Below, piece after piece: positions 7,447-16,127 of a stretch of 58,102 nucleotides of DNA. A program made the position numbers and the translations under genes. Each line of letters begins with the position of its first letter. The stretch's first letter is position 1. The DNA comes from Streptomyces griseocarneus (GTDB lineage Bacteria > Actinomycetota > Actinomycetes > Streptomycetales > Streptomycetaceae), in assembly GCF_014655595.1 (NCBI RefSeq), contig NZ_BNBL01000018.1, positions 71,538 to 129,639 on the forward strand, given 5' to 3'. The notes beneath the pieces were generated by a model. It was given only the letters and a program-made list of their open reading frames with translations. It did not search any database and was not told the origin of the DNA.

Positions 7447-9497
7447 AACTCCTCGAAGGGCGGTTCCTCGTCGCCCCAGTGCGGCTCCTCCTCGGGCCAC
7501 GGCGGCTCGTCCCCGGCCGCCGGCCGGGGCGCCGGGCGGCTCTCCGGGCGGCTCGTCGCGCGCGGCGCGGGGACCTGCGGCGCCGGGGCGTGCGGTGCGT
7601 CCGGCACGGCCGGGGCGTCCGCCGCCGGCGGGGCCTCGCCGAGTCCCGCGAGCACCTCGAGGATCTGCTCGCCGTACTTCGCGAGCTTGTTCTCGCCGAC
7701 GCCGCCCACCGCGGACAACGCCTCGAGCGAGCCCGGCCGGGCCGTGGCGATCTCGCGCAGCGTGGCGTCGTGGAAGATCACGTACGCGGGCACGCCCTGC
7801 TCCCGCGCGGCCGCCGCCCGCCAGGCGCGCAGCTCCTCGAAGACCGGCACCGCCGCGGCGGGCAGGTCGGCGGGGGCGGCGCGCTTGCCCGTGCCCGAGG
7901 CCTTCGCGGACTTCGCCGCGCGGGCCGGCTTCTTCGGCTCGCGGCGCAGCGGCACCTGACGGCGCGAGCCGAGCACGTCCGCGCTGGCGTCGGTGAGGAC
8001 GAGCGTGCCGTAGTCGCCCTCCACGGCCAGCAGCCCCTGGGCCAGCAACTGCCGCACCACGCCCCGCCATTCGGCGACCGACAGCTCCGTGCCGATGCCG
8101 AAGACGGACAGGGCGTCGTGGTCGAACTGGATGACCTTCGCGGTCTTCTTGCCCAGCAGGATGTCGATGATGTGGCCCGCGCCGAACTTCTGCCGCCGCT
8201 CCCGGGCCAGCCGGAAGATGGCCGAGAGGAACTTCTGGGCGGCGACCGTGCCGTCCCAGGTCTCCGGCGGGGTCAGGCACGTGTCGCAGTTGCCGCACGC
8301 GGTGCCCGGCTGGCCGAAGTACTCCAGCAGCCGCACGCGGCGGCAGGAGACCGTCTCGCACAGGGCCAGCATGGCGTCGAGGTGGGTGGCCAGGCGGCGG
8401 CGGTGGGCGTCGTCGCCCTCCGAGCCGTCGATCATCTTGCGCTGCTGGACGACGTCCTGCAGGCCGTACGCGAGCCAGGCCGTCGAGGGCAGGCCGTCGC
8501 GGCCGGCGCGGCCGGTCTCCTGGTAGTACCCCTCGACGGACTTGGGGAGGTCCAAGTGGGCCACGAAGCGGACGTCCGGCTTGTCGATGCCCATGCCGAA
8601 GGCGATCGTCGCGACCATGACGACGCCGTCCTCGCGCAGGAAGCGCGACTGGTTGGCCGCGCGCGTGCCGGCGGCGAGGCCCGCGTGGTACGGCAGGGCC
8701 TCGATGCCGTGCTGGGCCAGGAACGCGGCGGTGTCCTCCACCCCCTTGCGCGAGAGGCAGTAGACGACGCCCGCGTCGCCGGCGTGCTCGGTGCGCAGCA
8801 GCTCCAGCAGCTGCTTCTTCGGGTCGTTCTTGGGCTCGATCCGGTACTGGATGTTGGGCCGGTCGAAGCTGGCGACGAAATGCCGGGCCTCGCGCAGGTT
8901 CAGCCGGGTCGCGATCTCCGCGCGCGTGGCGTCGGTGGCGGTCGCGGTCAGGGCGATGCGCGGGACGTCGGGCCAGCGCTCGTGCAGCGCGGACAGGGCG
9001 AGGTAGTCGGGCCGGAAGTCGTGGCCCCACTGGGCCACGCAGTGCGCCTCGTCGATGGCGAAGAGGGAGATCTTGCCCCGCTCGAGCAGCCGCAGCGTGG
9101 CGTCCACGCGCAGCCGCTCGGGCGCCAGGTAGAGCAGGTCCAGCTCGCCGGCGAGGAACTCGGCCTCCACCGTGCGGCGTTCGTCGAAGTCCTGCGTGGA
9201 GTTCAGGAAGCCGGCCCGCACGCCGAGCGCGCGCAGCGCGTCGACCTGGTCCTGCATGAGGGCGATCAGCGGCGAGACGACGACGCCCACGCCCGGCCGG
9301 ACGAGTGCCGGGATCTGGTAGCACAGCGACTTGCCGCCGCCGGTCGGCATCAGGACGAGCGCGTCGCCGCCGGCGACGACGTGCTCGATGATCTCTTCCT
9401 GATCGCCGCGGAAGGCGTCGTAGCCGAAGACGCGGCGCAGGCAGCTCAGGGCGTCGCTGCCGGCGGCGGCTTCGGTGATCGTTGTGGGGTCGGCCAT
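7443..9497 (-). CDS. recQ: ATP-dependent DNA helicase RecQ
   Basis: This 684-residue superfamily 2 helicase unwinds DNA 3' to 5' in recombination and repair. Walker A is MPTGGGKS (50-57) and the DEAH box is at 149-152, followed by helicase motifs in order. The Zn-binding RQC region has the four-Cys pattern around CETVSCRRVRLLEYFGQ and CGNCDTC. An HRDC domain lies near residues 545-620. The C-terminal 60 residues are Pro/Ala-rich and acidic, ending in EEPPFEEF. The ATG at 9497 gives a full-length helicase core. It converges on the sortase gene with overlapping stop codons. Confidence 0.95.
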   Translation of the reverse strand: MADPTTITEAAAGSDALSCLRRVFGYDAFRGDQEEIIEHVVAGGDALVLMPTGGGKSLCYQIPALVRPGVGVVVSPLIALMQDQVDALRALGVRAGFLNSTQDFDERRTVEAEFLAGELDLLYLAPERLRVDATLRLLERGKISLFAIDEAHCVAQWGHDFRPDYLALSALHERWPDVPRIALTATATDATRAEIATRLNLREARHFVASFDRPNIQYRIEPKNDPKKQLLELLRTEHAGDAGVVYCLSRKGVEDTAAFLAQHGIEALPYHAGLAAGTRAANQSRFLREDGVVMVATIAFGMGIDKPDVRFVAHLDLPKSVEGYYQETGRAGRDGLPSTAWLAYGLQDVVQQRKMIDGSEGDDAHRRRLATHLDAMLALCETVSCRRVRLLEYFGQPGTACGNCDTCLTPPETWDGTVAAQKFLSAIFRLARERRQKFGAGHIIDILLGKKTAKVIQFDHDALSVFGIGTELSVAEWRGVVRQLLAQGLLAVEGDYGTLVLTDASADVLGSRRQVPLRREPKKPARAAKSAKASGTGKRAAPADLPAAAVPVFEELRAWRAAAAREQGVPAYVIFHDATLREIATARPGSLEALSAVGGVGENKLAKYGEQILEVLAGLGEAPPAADAPAVPDAPHAPAPQVPAPRATSRPESRPAPRPAAGDEPPWPEEEPHWGDEEPPFEEF

Positions 9498-9563
9498 TGA
9501 AGAAGTCTACGAGCCACCGCCGACACGGGGCGGTGGATCACGCGATCGGGCCGGGCCGGGCGG

Positions 9564-11600
9564 TCAGGCGACGTCGATCCCGTACTCCCGCACCAGCGCC
9601 TCGAGCCCGCCCGGGTACCCCTTGCCGCCGATCACGAAGTCCCAGTCGCCGTTCGCCCGCCTGCGGAAGGAGCCCAGCACCAGCGCCTTCTCGCCGGGCC
9701 GCCCGTCGGAGACCTCCAGGTGCCCCAGGTCGGCGCCGGAGGCGTCGGCGAGGCGTATCCGGGCGTCGGTGAAGTGCGCGAGATCGGCCTCCGGGTCGAC
9801 CTCCGGGTCTATGGCCGCCACCAGCACCAGCCGGTCGGCGCCGGCCGGCAGCGCGTCGAAGGCGACCCGCAGCGCCGCCCTGTCGGTGAGGGTGGGCTCC
9901 GCCGTGCGCACCGAGCCGTCGGGGGTGCGGGGGTTGTTGTAGAAGACGAAGTGATCGTCGCTGAGGACGCGCGTGCCGTCGCAGACCAGCGCGCAGACGT
10001 CGAGGGCGACGCCGCCGGACCAGGACATGCCGAGCAGGTTGTGGTCGTCGGTCGGGGCGGCTGCCGCCCGGCGGCCGCGCGGGGTGCCGCCTCCCAGCCG
10101 CCCCCGCAGGCCGTGCTGCGCCAGCAGCTCCACGAGCTCCTCGCCGGAGACCAGCGTCAGCGGCTTGCCGTTGGCGAAGGCGTACGAGCCGGGGCCGAAC
10201 CCGGAGGTGGTCACGAGCACGCCCTTGTTGGCCCCGGCCCCCTGCACGGTGCCGTACAGGTCGCGCACGGCGGTGGGCGGCACGGTCTTGCGGTAGCGCT
10301 TGACCTGCACGATGATCCGGCCGCCGCTGATCGGGTCCGGGTCCAGGGCCTCGACGTCGACGCCGCCGTCGTTGGAGCGCTGGGTGGTCACCGCGCGCAT
10401 GCCGCGGGCCCGGAACAGCTCGGCCACCAGTCCCTCGAACGCGACGGGGTCCATCTCGAAGAGGTCCGGGGCGTCGTCGCCGCCGTGCGAGACGACGCCG
10501 CGGCCGACCTCGTCGGGCCGCCGCCCCGGCCGCACGGCCGCCATCTGCTCGGGACGGGCGGACAGCTGCCCGCCGAGCCCCCCGGTCAGGCACTCCACGG
10601 CGCTCACCTGCTCGAGGTGGAGCCCCGCGAAGACGCTCCGCGAGACGGTGACGGCCGCGAGGAAGATCTGCGCGGGCCGTCCGGTGGCCGGGTCGTTGCC
10701 GTCCACGAACCCGTTCAGCGCGACGGACTCCAGCGCCCCGAACCCGTCCGCCGCGAACAGCTCGTGCACCGCCAGCAGCACGCACTGCGCCAGCACGTCC
10801 CGGTACAGCGCGCGGCGCTGCGTGACGGGCCGGGGCACCTCCTTCTGCTCGTCGGCGTTGATCATGTAGCGCACGGACTTCGTCTCCGGGACGACGTCCA
10901 CGTCCGGCAGCTCCCAGTCGAGCACCAGCTGCCGGGCGGCCGGGTCGTAGGCGGCGGCTATCCGGTGGGGGAAGTCCTCGGGCCAGGCGCCGGAGGCGTA
11001 CAGCGCGGCGGAGAAGTACTCCACCACCGCCTCGGGGTCACCTTCCCGCAGCGCCGCCGCCATCTCCCCGATGCCGGCGTTGTACTCCCGCGTCTCCGCG
11101 AGCGTGGCCGCGGCCCACTGGTCGTACTGCCGCCGGTACGCCTCCAGCTGCCGCAGCCGTTCGGCCTCGGCGGCCTGCGCGGCGTACCAGTCGTTCTCGA
11201 ACCCCCGCCGGTCGCGCTGGTAGCGGGGGTCGTAGGGGTCCGGCATGACCACGGGCTGCGCGAGGTGCCCGGGGTTGAAGGGCTCCAGCCGCTCGGGGCG
11301 GGCCAGCGCCGCGGTGGTGAACGCCGGCGCCCGGCAGCCGGCCGCCAGCATGCCCTCCAGCGTCGCGACCTTCTCCTCGAGTTCCTCGGTCAGCGCCCGC
11401 GCCTCGGCCTCCCGGCCGGCCCGGTACGCCCGCTGGCGCTCCCGGTCCTGCCGTGCCAAGTCCCGTTCGTGGGCGCGCTGTCGCCGCTCCTGTTCCCGCT
11501 GGTCGAGCACGGCGGCCCGGTGCCGGGCTTCCTGCTGGCGCTGCTGCTGTCGTTGGGCCTCCGCCCAGATGCCCATCAGCCCACTGGAGCGGCGGCTCAT
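9564..11600 (-). CDS. Coiled coil-Mrr nuclease-TerD fusion protein
   Basis: The 678-residue product joins three parts. Residues 8-85 form a Gln/Arg/Glu-rich coiled coil. Residues about 380-500 form a restriction-endonuclease Mrr-like domain with E394, DGGVDVEA (411-418) and QVK (432-434), the expected PD-(D/E)XK residues. Residues 522-678 are a TerD domain, with the GMSWSGG opening and DDHFVFYNNP Ca-binding-type segment of tellurium-resistance proteins. The middle (100-370) is unassigned. Mrr domains cut modified or foreign DNA; TerD proteins bind calcium and act in stress and phage defence. A defence or stress role is therefore inferred. The start at 11600 is supported by AAGGGA. The upstream in-frame extension to 11678 has no such support. 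Confidence 0.8.
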   Translation of the reverse strand: MSRRSSGLMGIWAEAQRQQQRQQEARHRAAVLDQREQERRQRAHERDLARQDRERQRAYRAGREAEARALTEELEEKVATLEGMLAAGCRAPAFTTAALARPERLEPFNPGHLAQPVVMPDPYDPRYQRDRRGFENDWYAAQAAEAERLRQLEAYRRQYDQWAAATLAETREYNAGIGEMAAALREGDPEAVVEYFSAALYASGAWPEDFPHRIAAAYDPAARQLVLDWELPDVDVVPETKSVRYMINADEQKEVPRPVTQRRALYRDVLAQCVLLAVHELFAADGFGALESVALNGFVDGNDPATGRPAQIFLAAVTVSRSVFAGLHLEQVSAVECLTGGLGGQLSARPEQMAAVRPGRRPDEVGRGVVSHGGDDAPDLFEMDPVAFEGLVAELFRARGMRAVTTQRSNDGGVDVEALDPDPISGGRIIVQVKRYRKTVPPTAVRDLYGTVQGAGANKGVLVTTSGFGPGSYAFANGKPLTLVSGEELVELLAQHGLRGRLGGGTPRGRRAAAAPTDDHNLLGMSWSGGVALDVCALVCDGTRVLSDDHFVFYNNPRTPDGSVRTAEPTLTDRAALRVAFDALPAGADRLVLVAAIDPEVDPEADLAHFTDARIRLADASGADLGHLEVSDGRPGEKALVLGSFRRRANGDWDFVIGGKGYPGGLEALVREYGIDVA

Positions 11601-11690
11601 GGATGTGTCCCTTCCCCAACGACTACGGTCCCCGCCGACTTTAACGGCCCGTATGACAAAACGATCACCGCATCGCAAATCTCCCCCCGA

Positions 11691-11736
11691 CGGGAAAGAG
11701 CCCCTCCGCGCGGCCGCGCGGAGGGGCTCTTTCCCG
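11691..11736 (-). terminator. 46-bp perfect palindrome ending the thiopeptide left operon
   Basis: Two 23-base arms match perfectly about a GGCC centre. It lies 19 bases past the stop of the last leftward cluster gene and ahead of the Mrr-TerD gene. It would act as a strong terminator and isolates the cluster transcript from its neighbour. Confidence 0.9.
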
Positions 11737-11754
11737 TGGGGCCGAGTCTGCCGG

Positions 11755-12459
11755 TCAGCTCTCGAGGGGGTGGGCGTACGTGGTGGCCAGGAGGGGCTGG
11801 CGGGTCACTCCGTCGCCGTGCACCAGATGACGCACCGACGAGGGGATGAATCCGCCGAACAGCGTGCCGACGAGCCCCTGTGTCTGGAACCGGAGGTTGA
11901 AGTCGTAGGTCGCCATCGCGGCCCGCGTCATGCAGACGCGGTAGCCGTGGGATCCCGCCCAGCTGTCCGCCCGGTCCAGGTCGCCGTACACCGCGACGAT
12001 CCCCGCCGCGGTGGAGAACTCGCGCTGGACGCCGAGGTCCTCGGCCGGTCCGAGCTCGTCGAGCCCGGCCAGGAACTGGGTCTCCTCGGCGGTCACCCGG
12101 TAGACGCCCGGCGCGGCGGGGCCCTCGCTGCGGAACGCGAAGACGAAGGCCTCCAGCGCGCCCGCCGCCCCGTCGAGCCCCCAGTCGTCACGGTCCCGGC
12201 CCAGCGCCTCGCGCAGCAGCGTGAGGATCACGTCGGTGCGCACCGGCTGCTCGCCGTATTGCAGGACGGACCGCCGGCGCAGGAGCGTGTCCAGCAGGTC
12301 GTGGACCGGCCGCAGGTCCTCGGCCGACGGGGCCGCCCCGGCGGGCACGGCGTCCGCGAACGGCACCGGCCGGCGCTCCGCGGCCAGGCCGTCCGATGAG
12401 CTCGTCCGGGAGGTGAGGCCCTCCAGGACGGTCATCATGGTGTCCAGGTCGCTCCTCAT
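11755..12459 (-). CDS. Thiopeptide nitroreductase-family (azoline) dehydrogenase
   Basis: The 234-residue protein belongs to the FMN-dependent nitroreductase/SagB-type family. It shows LLRRRSVLQYGEQPV near residues 59-73, the family's RRS-x-R-x-(F/Y) phosphate-contact region. A C-terminal GLVGTLFGGFIPSSV segment is also present. In thiazole/oxazole peptides such enzymes oxidise azolines to azoles with FMN. Its ATG overlaps the stop of the upstream fusion gene (ATGA, 12456-12459), with GGGAGG upstream, so the two are translationally coupled and probably form a complex. It is the last gene of the leftward operon. The azole oxidation role is inferred from context. Confidence 0.75.
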   Translation of the reverse strand: MRSDLDTMMTVLEGLTSRTSSSDGLAAERRPVPFADAVPAGAAPSAEDLRPVHDLLDTLLRRRSVLQYGEQPVRTDVILTLLREALGRDRDDWGLDGAAGALEAFVFAFRSEGPAAPGVYRVTAEETQFLAGLDELGPAEDLGVQREFSTAAGIVAVYGDLDRADSWAGSHGYRVCMTRAAMATYDFNLRFQTQGLVGTLFGGFIPSSVRHLVHGDGVTRQPLLATTYAHPLES

Positions 12460-14084
12460 GCCGTACCTCCCAGGGTCGCGACGGCCACGACGGGCTCGTC
12501 GGCCGGTGACGTGCCGAGCACATGGGCCAGGGCGGCGTCGTCCCAGTCCGGTGCCGGGGCGAAGCCCAGCCCCAGGTGTCGCGCGACCTCCCGGGCACTG
12601 GTCAGCCCGCAGCCGGCGTCCAGGAACGCCAGCCGGAAGCCGAACGTGCCGTATTTGGTCATGACCTTCTTCAGATCGCCGGTGACGACGATGTCGCACG
12701 GCGCGTCGCCCGGGGGCACCTCGCTCGAGACGGCCGCGAGCGTGTGGCTGCCCACGGCGTACGCGTAGACGCCCCGGGGCAGCACCCGGTCGTCGCGCAG
12801 CACCACGTAGGCCGTGGTGCAGCCGATGTTCCCCGCCGCCGCGGTCCAGCGCTTGACGCGCTCCGGCGTGGTCTCGTCGTCCTTGATGCCGAAGGCGATC
12901 TTCAGCACCAGTCCGAGGGAGTCCACGGTGAGCGGGACGTCGCCGGGGGACTCCTCGTGCCGTCCGTCGCCGGCGAGCACGGAGGGATCGGGGGCCGGAA
13001 GCGCCGTGTGCGGGCGGCTCGGCCAGTCCTTGAACTGCGACTGCAGACGCAGGTTGGACGCGTAGTAGTGCGCCTGATGGTCCTTCGGGGACAGGAACGC
13101 ACGCGGCGGGATCGCGACCGAGGCCTCGTAGACGGCGCCGGCCGGTGCCTGCGCCGCGACCGGCCCCGTCGCGTACGAGCACCGCGGGCACCCCGGGCGG
13201 CTGACCGCCGGGCGGTAGGTCGTGGCGAGGGTCACGGCGTCGATCACGCTGGAGTCGATCGGCAGGTGCGTGATCGTGGACCGCGCGACCAGTGCGGTGA
13301 CGTGGTGCGAGGCCAGGCCGACGACCAGGTCGTACATGTGCTCGGGCGGCTCGCCGGACGGGGCCGCCTCACCGTGGCGGCCGCAGTCCAGGCAGGGCGT
13401 GATCGCGGGGTCGACGTACGGGCCGACGACGACCGTCTCCGCGTCGGCGCGCACCCTCAGCAGCGGACGCCCGTCCTTCCGGCACCGTTCCTCGGTGGCG
13501 GCCAGCAGCGAGGCCGACGAGGCCGTCTCGAAGAACACGGTGAGCTCGTCCTCGGCACCGGGCCGCTCGGCCGGGTCCTCGACCACCCGGCACACCCCCC
13601 GCAGCGCCGTCCGGGCGGCGGTGACGAGGGCGGAGTCGCCCTCGAGCCGCACCGGGCGCCGCACCAGCCGCGCCACGGCGTCCGCCCAGGACGGGTTCGC
13701 CCCGGTGGAGTTGCCCAGCCGGGAGAGGAAGACGGCGAGCTCGGGAGCCACGCTCGGCTCCTCGCCGGACGCGGCCTCCTCCACCACACCGGCCGTCCAC
13801 AGCAGGGCCAGGCACTTGTAGACCGCCGCCTCGTCGAGCCCGAGCTCGCGCGCCAGCGCCGCGTGATCGCGGGTGCCGTCGCACGCCTCGGCCAACGGCA
13901 CCAGTCCTTCGCGCGCGAACGCGCCGGAGAACGCCTGCCCCCGGTCCGCGCCGTCGAGCACCACGGAGTCCCCGGCCCGGCGCAGCCGCACCCCGCGTCG
14001 CAGGACGGGCCGGACCGGAACCGTCAGCTGCATGTCCGTACGCGCCGCCCGGCCGATCTGCTCGGCCTTCATCTCGGCAACCAT
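12456..14084 (-). CDS. Leader-binding (RRE/ThiF-like) and nitroreductase-domain fusion
   Basis: The 542-residue protein has an N-terminal winged-helix-like region (about 20-105) resembling a RiPP recognition element. A ThiF-like middle follows with a four-Cys Zn site (C231, C234, C299, C302). The C-terminal part from about 320 resembles the SagB/nitroreductase fold (LRLQSQ...SLGLVLKIAFGI, later GCGLTSAREVARHLGLGFAP). It likely binds the precursor leader and joins azole formation with the neighbouring nitroreductase. Which nitroreductase domain holds active FMN cannot be settled by eye. The ATG at 14084 has GAGGGGG upstream and is preferred over the TTG at 14090. Sixteen bases separate it from the preceding gene. 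Confidence 0.7.
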   Translation of the reverse strand: MVAEMKAEQIGRAARTDMQLTVPVRPVLRRGVRLRRAGDSVVLDGADRGQAFSGAFAREGLVPLAEACDGTRDHAALARELGLDEAAVYKCLALLWTAGVVEEAASGEEPSVAPELAVFLSRLGNSTGANPSWADAVARLVRRPVRLEGDSALVTAARTALRGVCRVVEDPAERPGAEDELTVFFETASSASLLAATEERCRKDGRPLLRVRADAETVVVGPYVDPAITPCLDCGRHGEAAPSGEPPEHMYDLVVGLASHHVTALVARSTITHLPIDSSVIDAVTLATTYRPAVSRPGCPRCSYATGPVAAQAPAGAVYEASVAIPPRAFLSPKDHQAHYYASNLRLQSQFKDWPSRPHTALPAPDPSVLAGDGRHEESPGDVPLTVDSLGLVLKIAFGIKDDETTPERVKRWTAAAGNIGCTTAYVVLRDDRVLPRGVYAYAVGSHTLAAVSSEVPPGDAPCDIVVTGDLKKVMTKYGTFGFRLAFLDAGCGLTSAREVARHLGLGFAPAPDWDDAALAHVLGTSPADEPVVAVATLGGTA

Positions 14085-14099
14085 GACCAATCCCCCTCT

Positions 14100-14711
14100 T
14101 TACTGCAGCAGTTCCGGAACCGGCATCGCGCTCGCCGCGCGCTCCTCAGCGAACCGGTCCCCGCACCGCGGGCACCGGTTCACCGACACCGTCGACGCGG
14201 CCGAGACGGCCCCCGAGACGAGGTTGAAGGTCCGCACGGTGCCCCCGATCCCCGTGACGCCCGAGGCGATCTCGGTCAGGGCGAGCTCCACCAGGCCCGA
14301 GGCGACGGCCAGGTGCTGCGGGCCGAACCCCTCGGACAGGCCGGACAGGGACGCGTCGATGTCGTAGTGGCGTGCCGAGCCCGCGTGCTGCGCGGCGCGC
14401 TTGCGGTGGCAGGCGAAGCACGCCGTCCTGCCCGGGACCACCACGGGCCCGCAGACGATGCGGGTCGGCTGCAGCTGGAGTCCGACGGACGGCGTGCCCC
14501 GCTCCGCGCAGATCCGGTCGATCTCGTCGCGGAGCTCCTCGTCGCCGCCGGAGTGCACGGCGACGACGACGTCCGCGGGCGGTGCCACGCCGTCGCGGAA
14601 CTCCTCGAAGGACACCTGCCGCTCCGGAGGAACACCGCGGTGCTCCATGAGTCTTTGGCCGAAGGTGTCACCGATGACGTACAGGACTTGCGGGCGCGGG
14701 TCGTGCGGCAT
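14100..14711 (-). CDS. TOMM-type ThiF-like partner protein with Zn site
   Basis: This 203-residue protein resembles the C-terminal half of an E1/ThiF (Ocin-ThiF-like) partner of YcaO enzymes. The segment VVVPGRTACFACHRKR is followed by a helix GPQHLAVASGLVELALTEI. CxxC pairs at C98/C101 and C180/C183 form the usual structural Zn site. No ATP-binding GxGxxG is visible, so it should be non-catalytic and serve to present substrate to the cyclodehydratase. The ATG at 14711 has AAGGAG nine bases upstream. The next gene upstream (YcaO) ends 23 bases away. Full-length relatives are much longer, so part of the family fold seems to reside in the adjacent fusion protein. Confidence 0.7.
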   Translation of the reverse strand: MPHDPRPQVLYVIGDTFGQRLMEHRGVPPERQVSFEEFRDGVAPPADVVVAVHSGGDEELRDEIDRICAERGTPSVGLQLQPTRIVCGPVVVPGRTACFACHRKRAAQHAGSARHYDIDASLSGLSEGFGPQHLAVASGLVELALTEIASGVTGIGGTVRTFNLVSGAVSAASTVSVNRCPRCGDRFAEERAASAMPVPELLQ

Positions 14712-14734
14712 GCTGCTCTGCTCCTTCTTCGCGC

Positions 14735-16081
14735 TCACGCGAACGGCTGGTGCTCGGGGTTGATCGCGTCCTCGGGGTGGCTCGGGTGGCCCATCGCACG
14801 GGGCGCGTCGTACAGGCGCTGCGTGCCGAGGAAGCGCTCGCCGTGCACGAACGACACGGGCATCGCCTCGGGCACGAGCACCTTCACGGCCCGCATGCCG
14901 ACCTGACGCGCCTCGTCCGTGGTGATGTCGGCGACGAGCACCTCGGCGCCCCGCGCCGCGAGCCGGGAGACCGCGGTGTCCAGCGGGTCCGCCCCGGCCG
15001 GCAGGCCCGGCATGCCCTCGAGGCCGTACGACGGGCGCTCGCCCTCCAGCAGGAAGTCGAAGACGTCGCGGCGGGCGCGCGCCCCGTTGTGGACGGCGCC
15101 GCCGACCACGCTCACCTTGGCCGGGTCGAGCTCGCGCCCGGCGTAGGCCGACACGTAGCCGCGCAGGGCGACCCGCAGGGAGGACAGCTCGCGGTAGACC
15201 TTGCCCAGGGCCCGGTCCGGATCGATGTCGCAGGTGGCGGCGACGACCTGGGCGAGGGTGGGATCGGCGTCGGAGAGCTGCACCGCGTAGATCACCGGCA
15301 CGCCGAAGTCCGTCGTCGCGTCGAACAGCCTCACGCGCAGGTCCGTCGAGGTGCCGACGCGGTAGTACTCGCGGGTGACGGGGTCGAGCCGCTCCGGGTC
15401 CACGACCAGCTCGGGCAGCCGCAGCCGCTGGAGCCAGACCATCGCGATGGCGTCCCGCTCGACGACCTCCAGCAGCCCGCCGAGCACGGCGGTCCGCACG
15501 TCGGAGTGGACCGCGGCGCCCGTGGTGATGCCACGGGTGAACCGCTCGGACTCCGACTCGTAGGGCATGTGCAGATAGACGGAGATGGCGGGCACGAGCA
15601 CCGGCACCCGCCGGGTCAGCGACCACGCGCGCACCCAGCGGATCGGGACCGACGGGTCGTACTCGGCCAGGCTGCAGTCCTCGCGCGCCAGCTCCGTGGG
15701 CGACAGCCGGGGCCACCGCGACGGCGACACGAACTCCTCGTCGAGGTCGTTCTCGGCGGCGACCACCATCGCGTCGTCGTCCCACGCGCACGTGGAGTAC
15801 CGCTCGAGCGCCTCCGCGATGGAGATCAGCTCGGCGCGTTCGGGCGTGAGCCCGGTGCCGGCGCCGTCGGCGTTGCCCAGGTCCTCGTCGTGGGCCCACG
15901 TGTGGAGGTTGGCGAGCGCGCGGGACGGGACGCCGAGGTACGCCAGGTGGACCGCGAAGGACGGTTCGCCCTCGCGCACCGGCAGTGACGCGGTGCGCGA
16001 GACCAGTCCGTACGGCGAGACGAGGTCCTTGAGACCGCGCAGCTCGGCCGAGATGTGCTCCTGGGGCCTGCTCAGATCCAT
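14735..16081 (-). CDS. YcaO cyclodehydratase of the thiopeptide cluster
   Basis: The 448-residue protein is a YcaO-domain enzyme. These use ATP to cyclise Cys, Ser and Thr of the precursor core to thiazoline and (methyl)oxazolines. Conserved ATP/Mg-binding elements are present: SIAEALERYS near residue 90 and GGLLEVVERDAIAMVW near residue 205. The C-terminus ends HPEDAINPEHQPFA and lacks the PxPxP end found in some azoline-forming YcaOs. It lies 46 bases after the pyridine synthase gene and just before its ThiF-like partner, the usual order in TOMM operons. AGGAAG precedes the ATG. Thiopeptide YcaOs of this size are normal. Confidence 0.88.
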   Translation of the reverse strand: MDLSRPQEHISAELRGLKDLVSPYGLVSRTASLPVREGEPSFAVHLAYLGVPSRALANLHTWAHDEDLGNADGAGTGLTPERAELISIAEALERYSTCAWDDDAMVVAAENDLDEEFVSPSRWPRLSPTELAREDCSLAEYDPSVPIRWVRAWSLTRRVPVLVPAISVYLHMPYESESERFTRGITTGAAVHSDVRTAVLGGLLEVVERDAIAMVWLQRLRLPELVVDPERLDPVTREYYRVGTSTDLRVRLFDATTDFGVPVIYAVQLSDADPTLAQVVAATCDIDPDRALGKVYRELSSLRVALRGYVSAYAGRELDPAKVSVVGGAVHNGARARRDVFDFLLEGERPSYGLEGMPGLPAGADPLDTAVSRLAARGAEVLVADITTDEARQVGMRAVKVLVPEAMPVSFVHGERFLGTQRLYDAPRAMGHPSHPEDAINPEHQPFA

Positions 16082-16127
16082 GTGGTTCTTCTTCCTGCGG
16101 TCGTGTGGTCTCCGTGCTCGCGCCGCG

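Noticed and set aside
5835..9500. Long plus-strand open frame across the surface protein, sortase and recQ
   Set aside because: It overlaps three well-supported genes in other frames and translates to Arg/Ala/Gly-rich shadow sequence.
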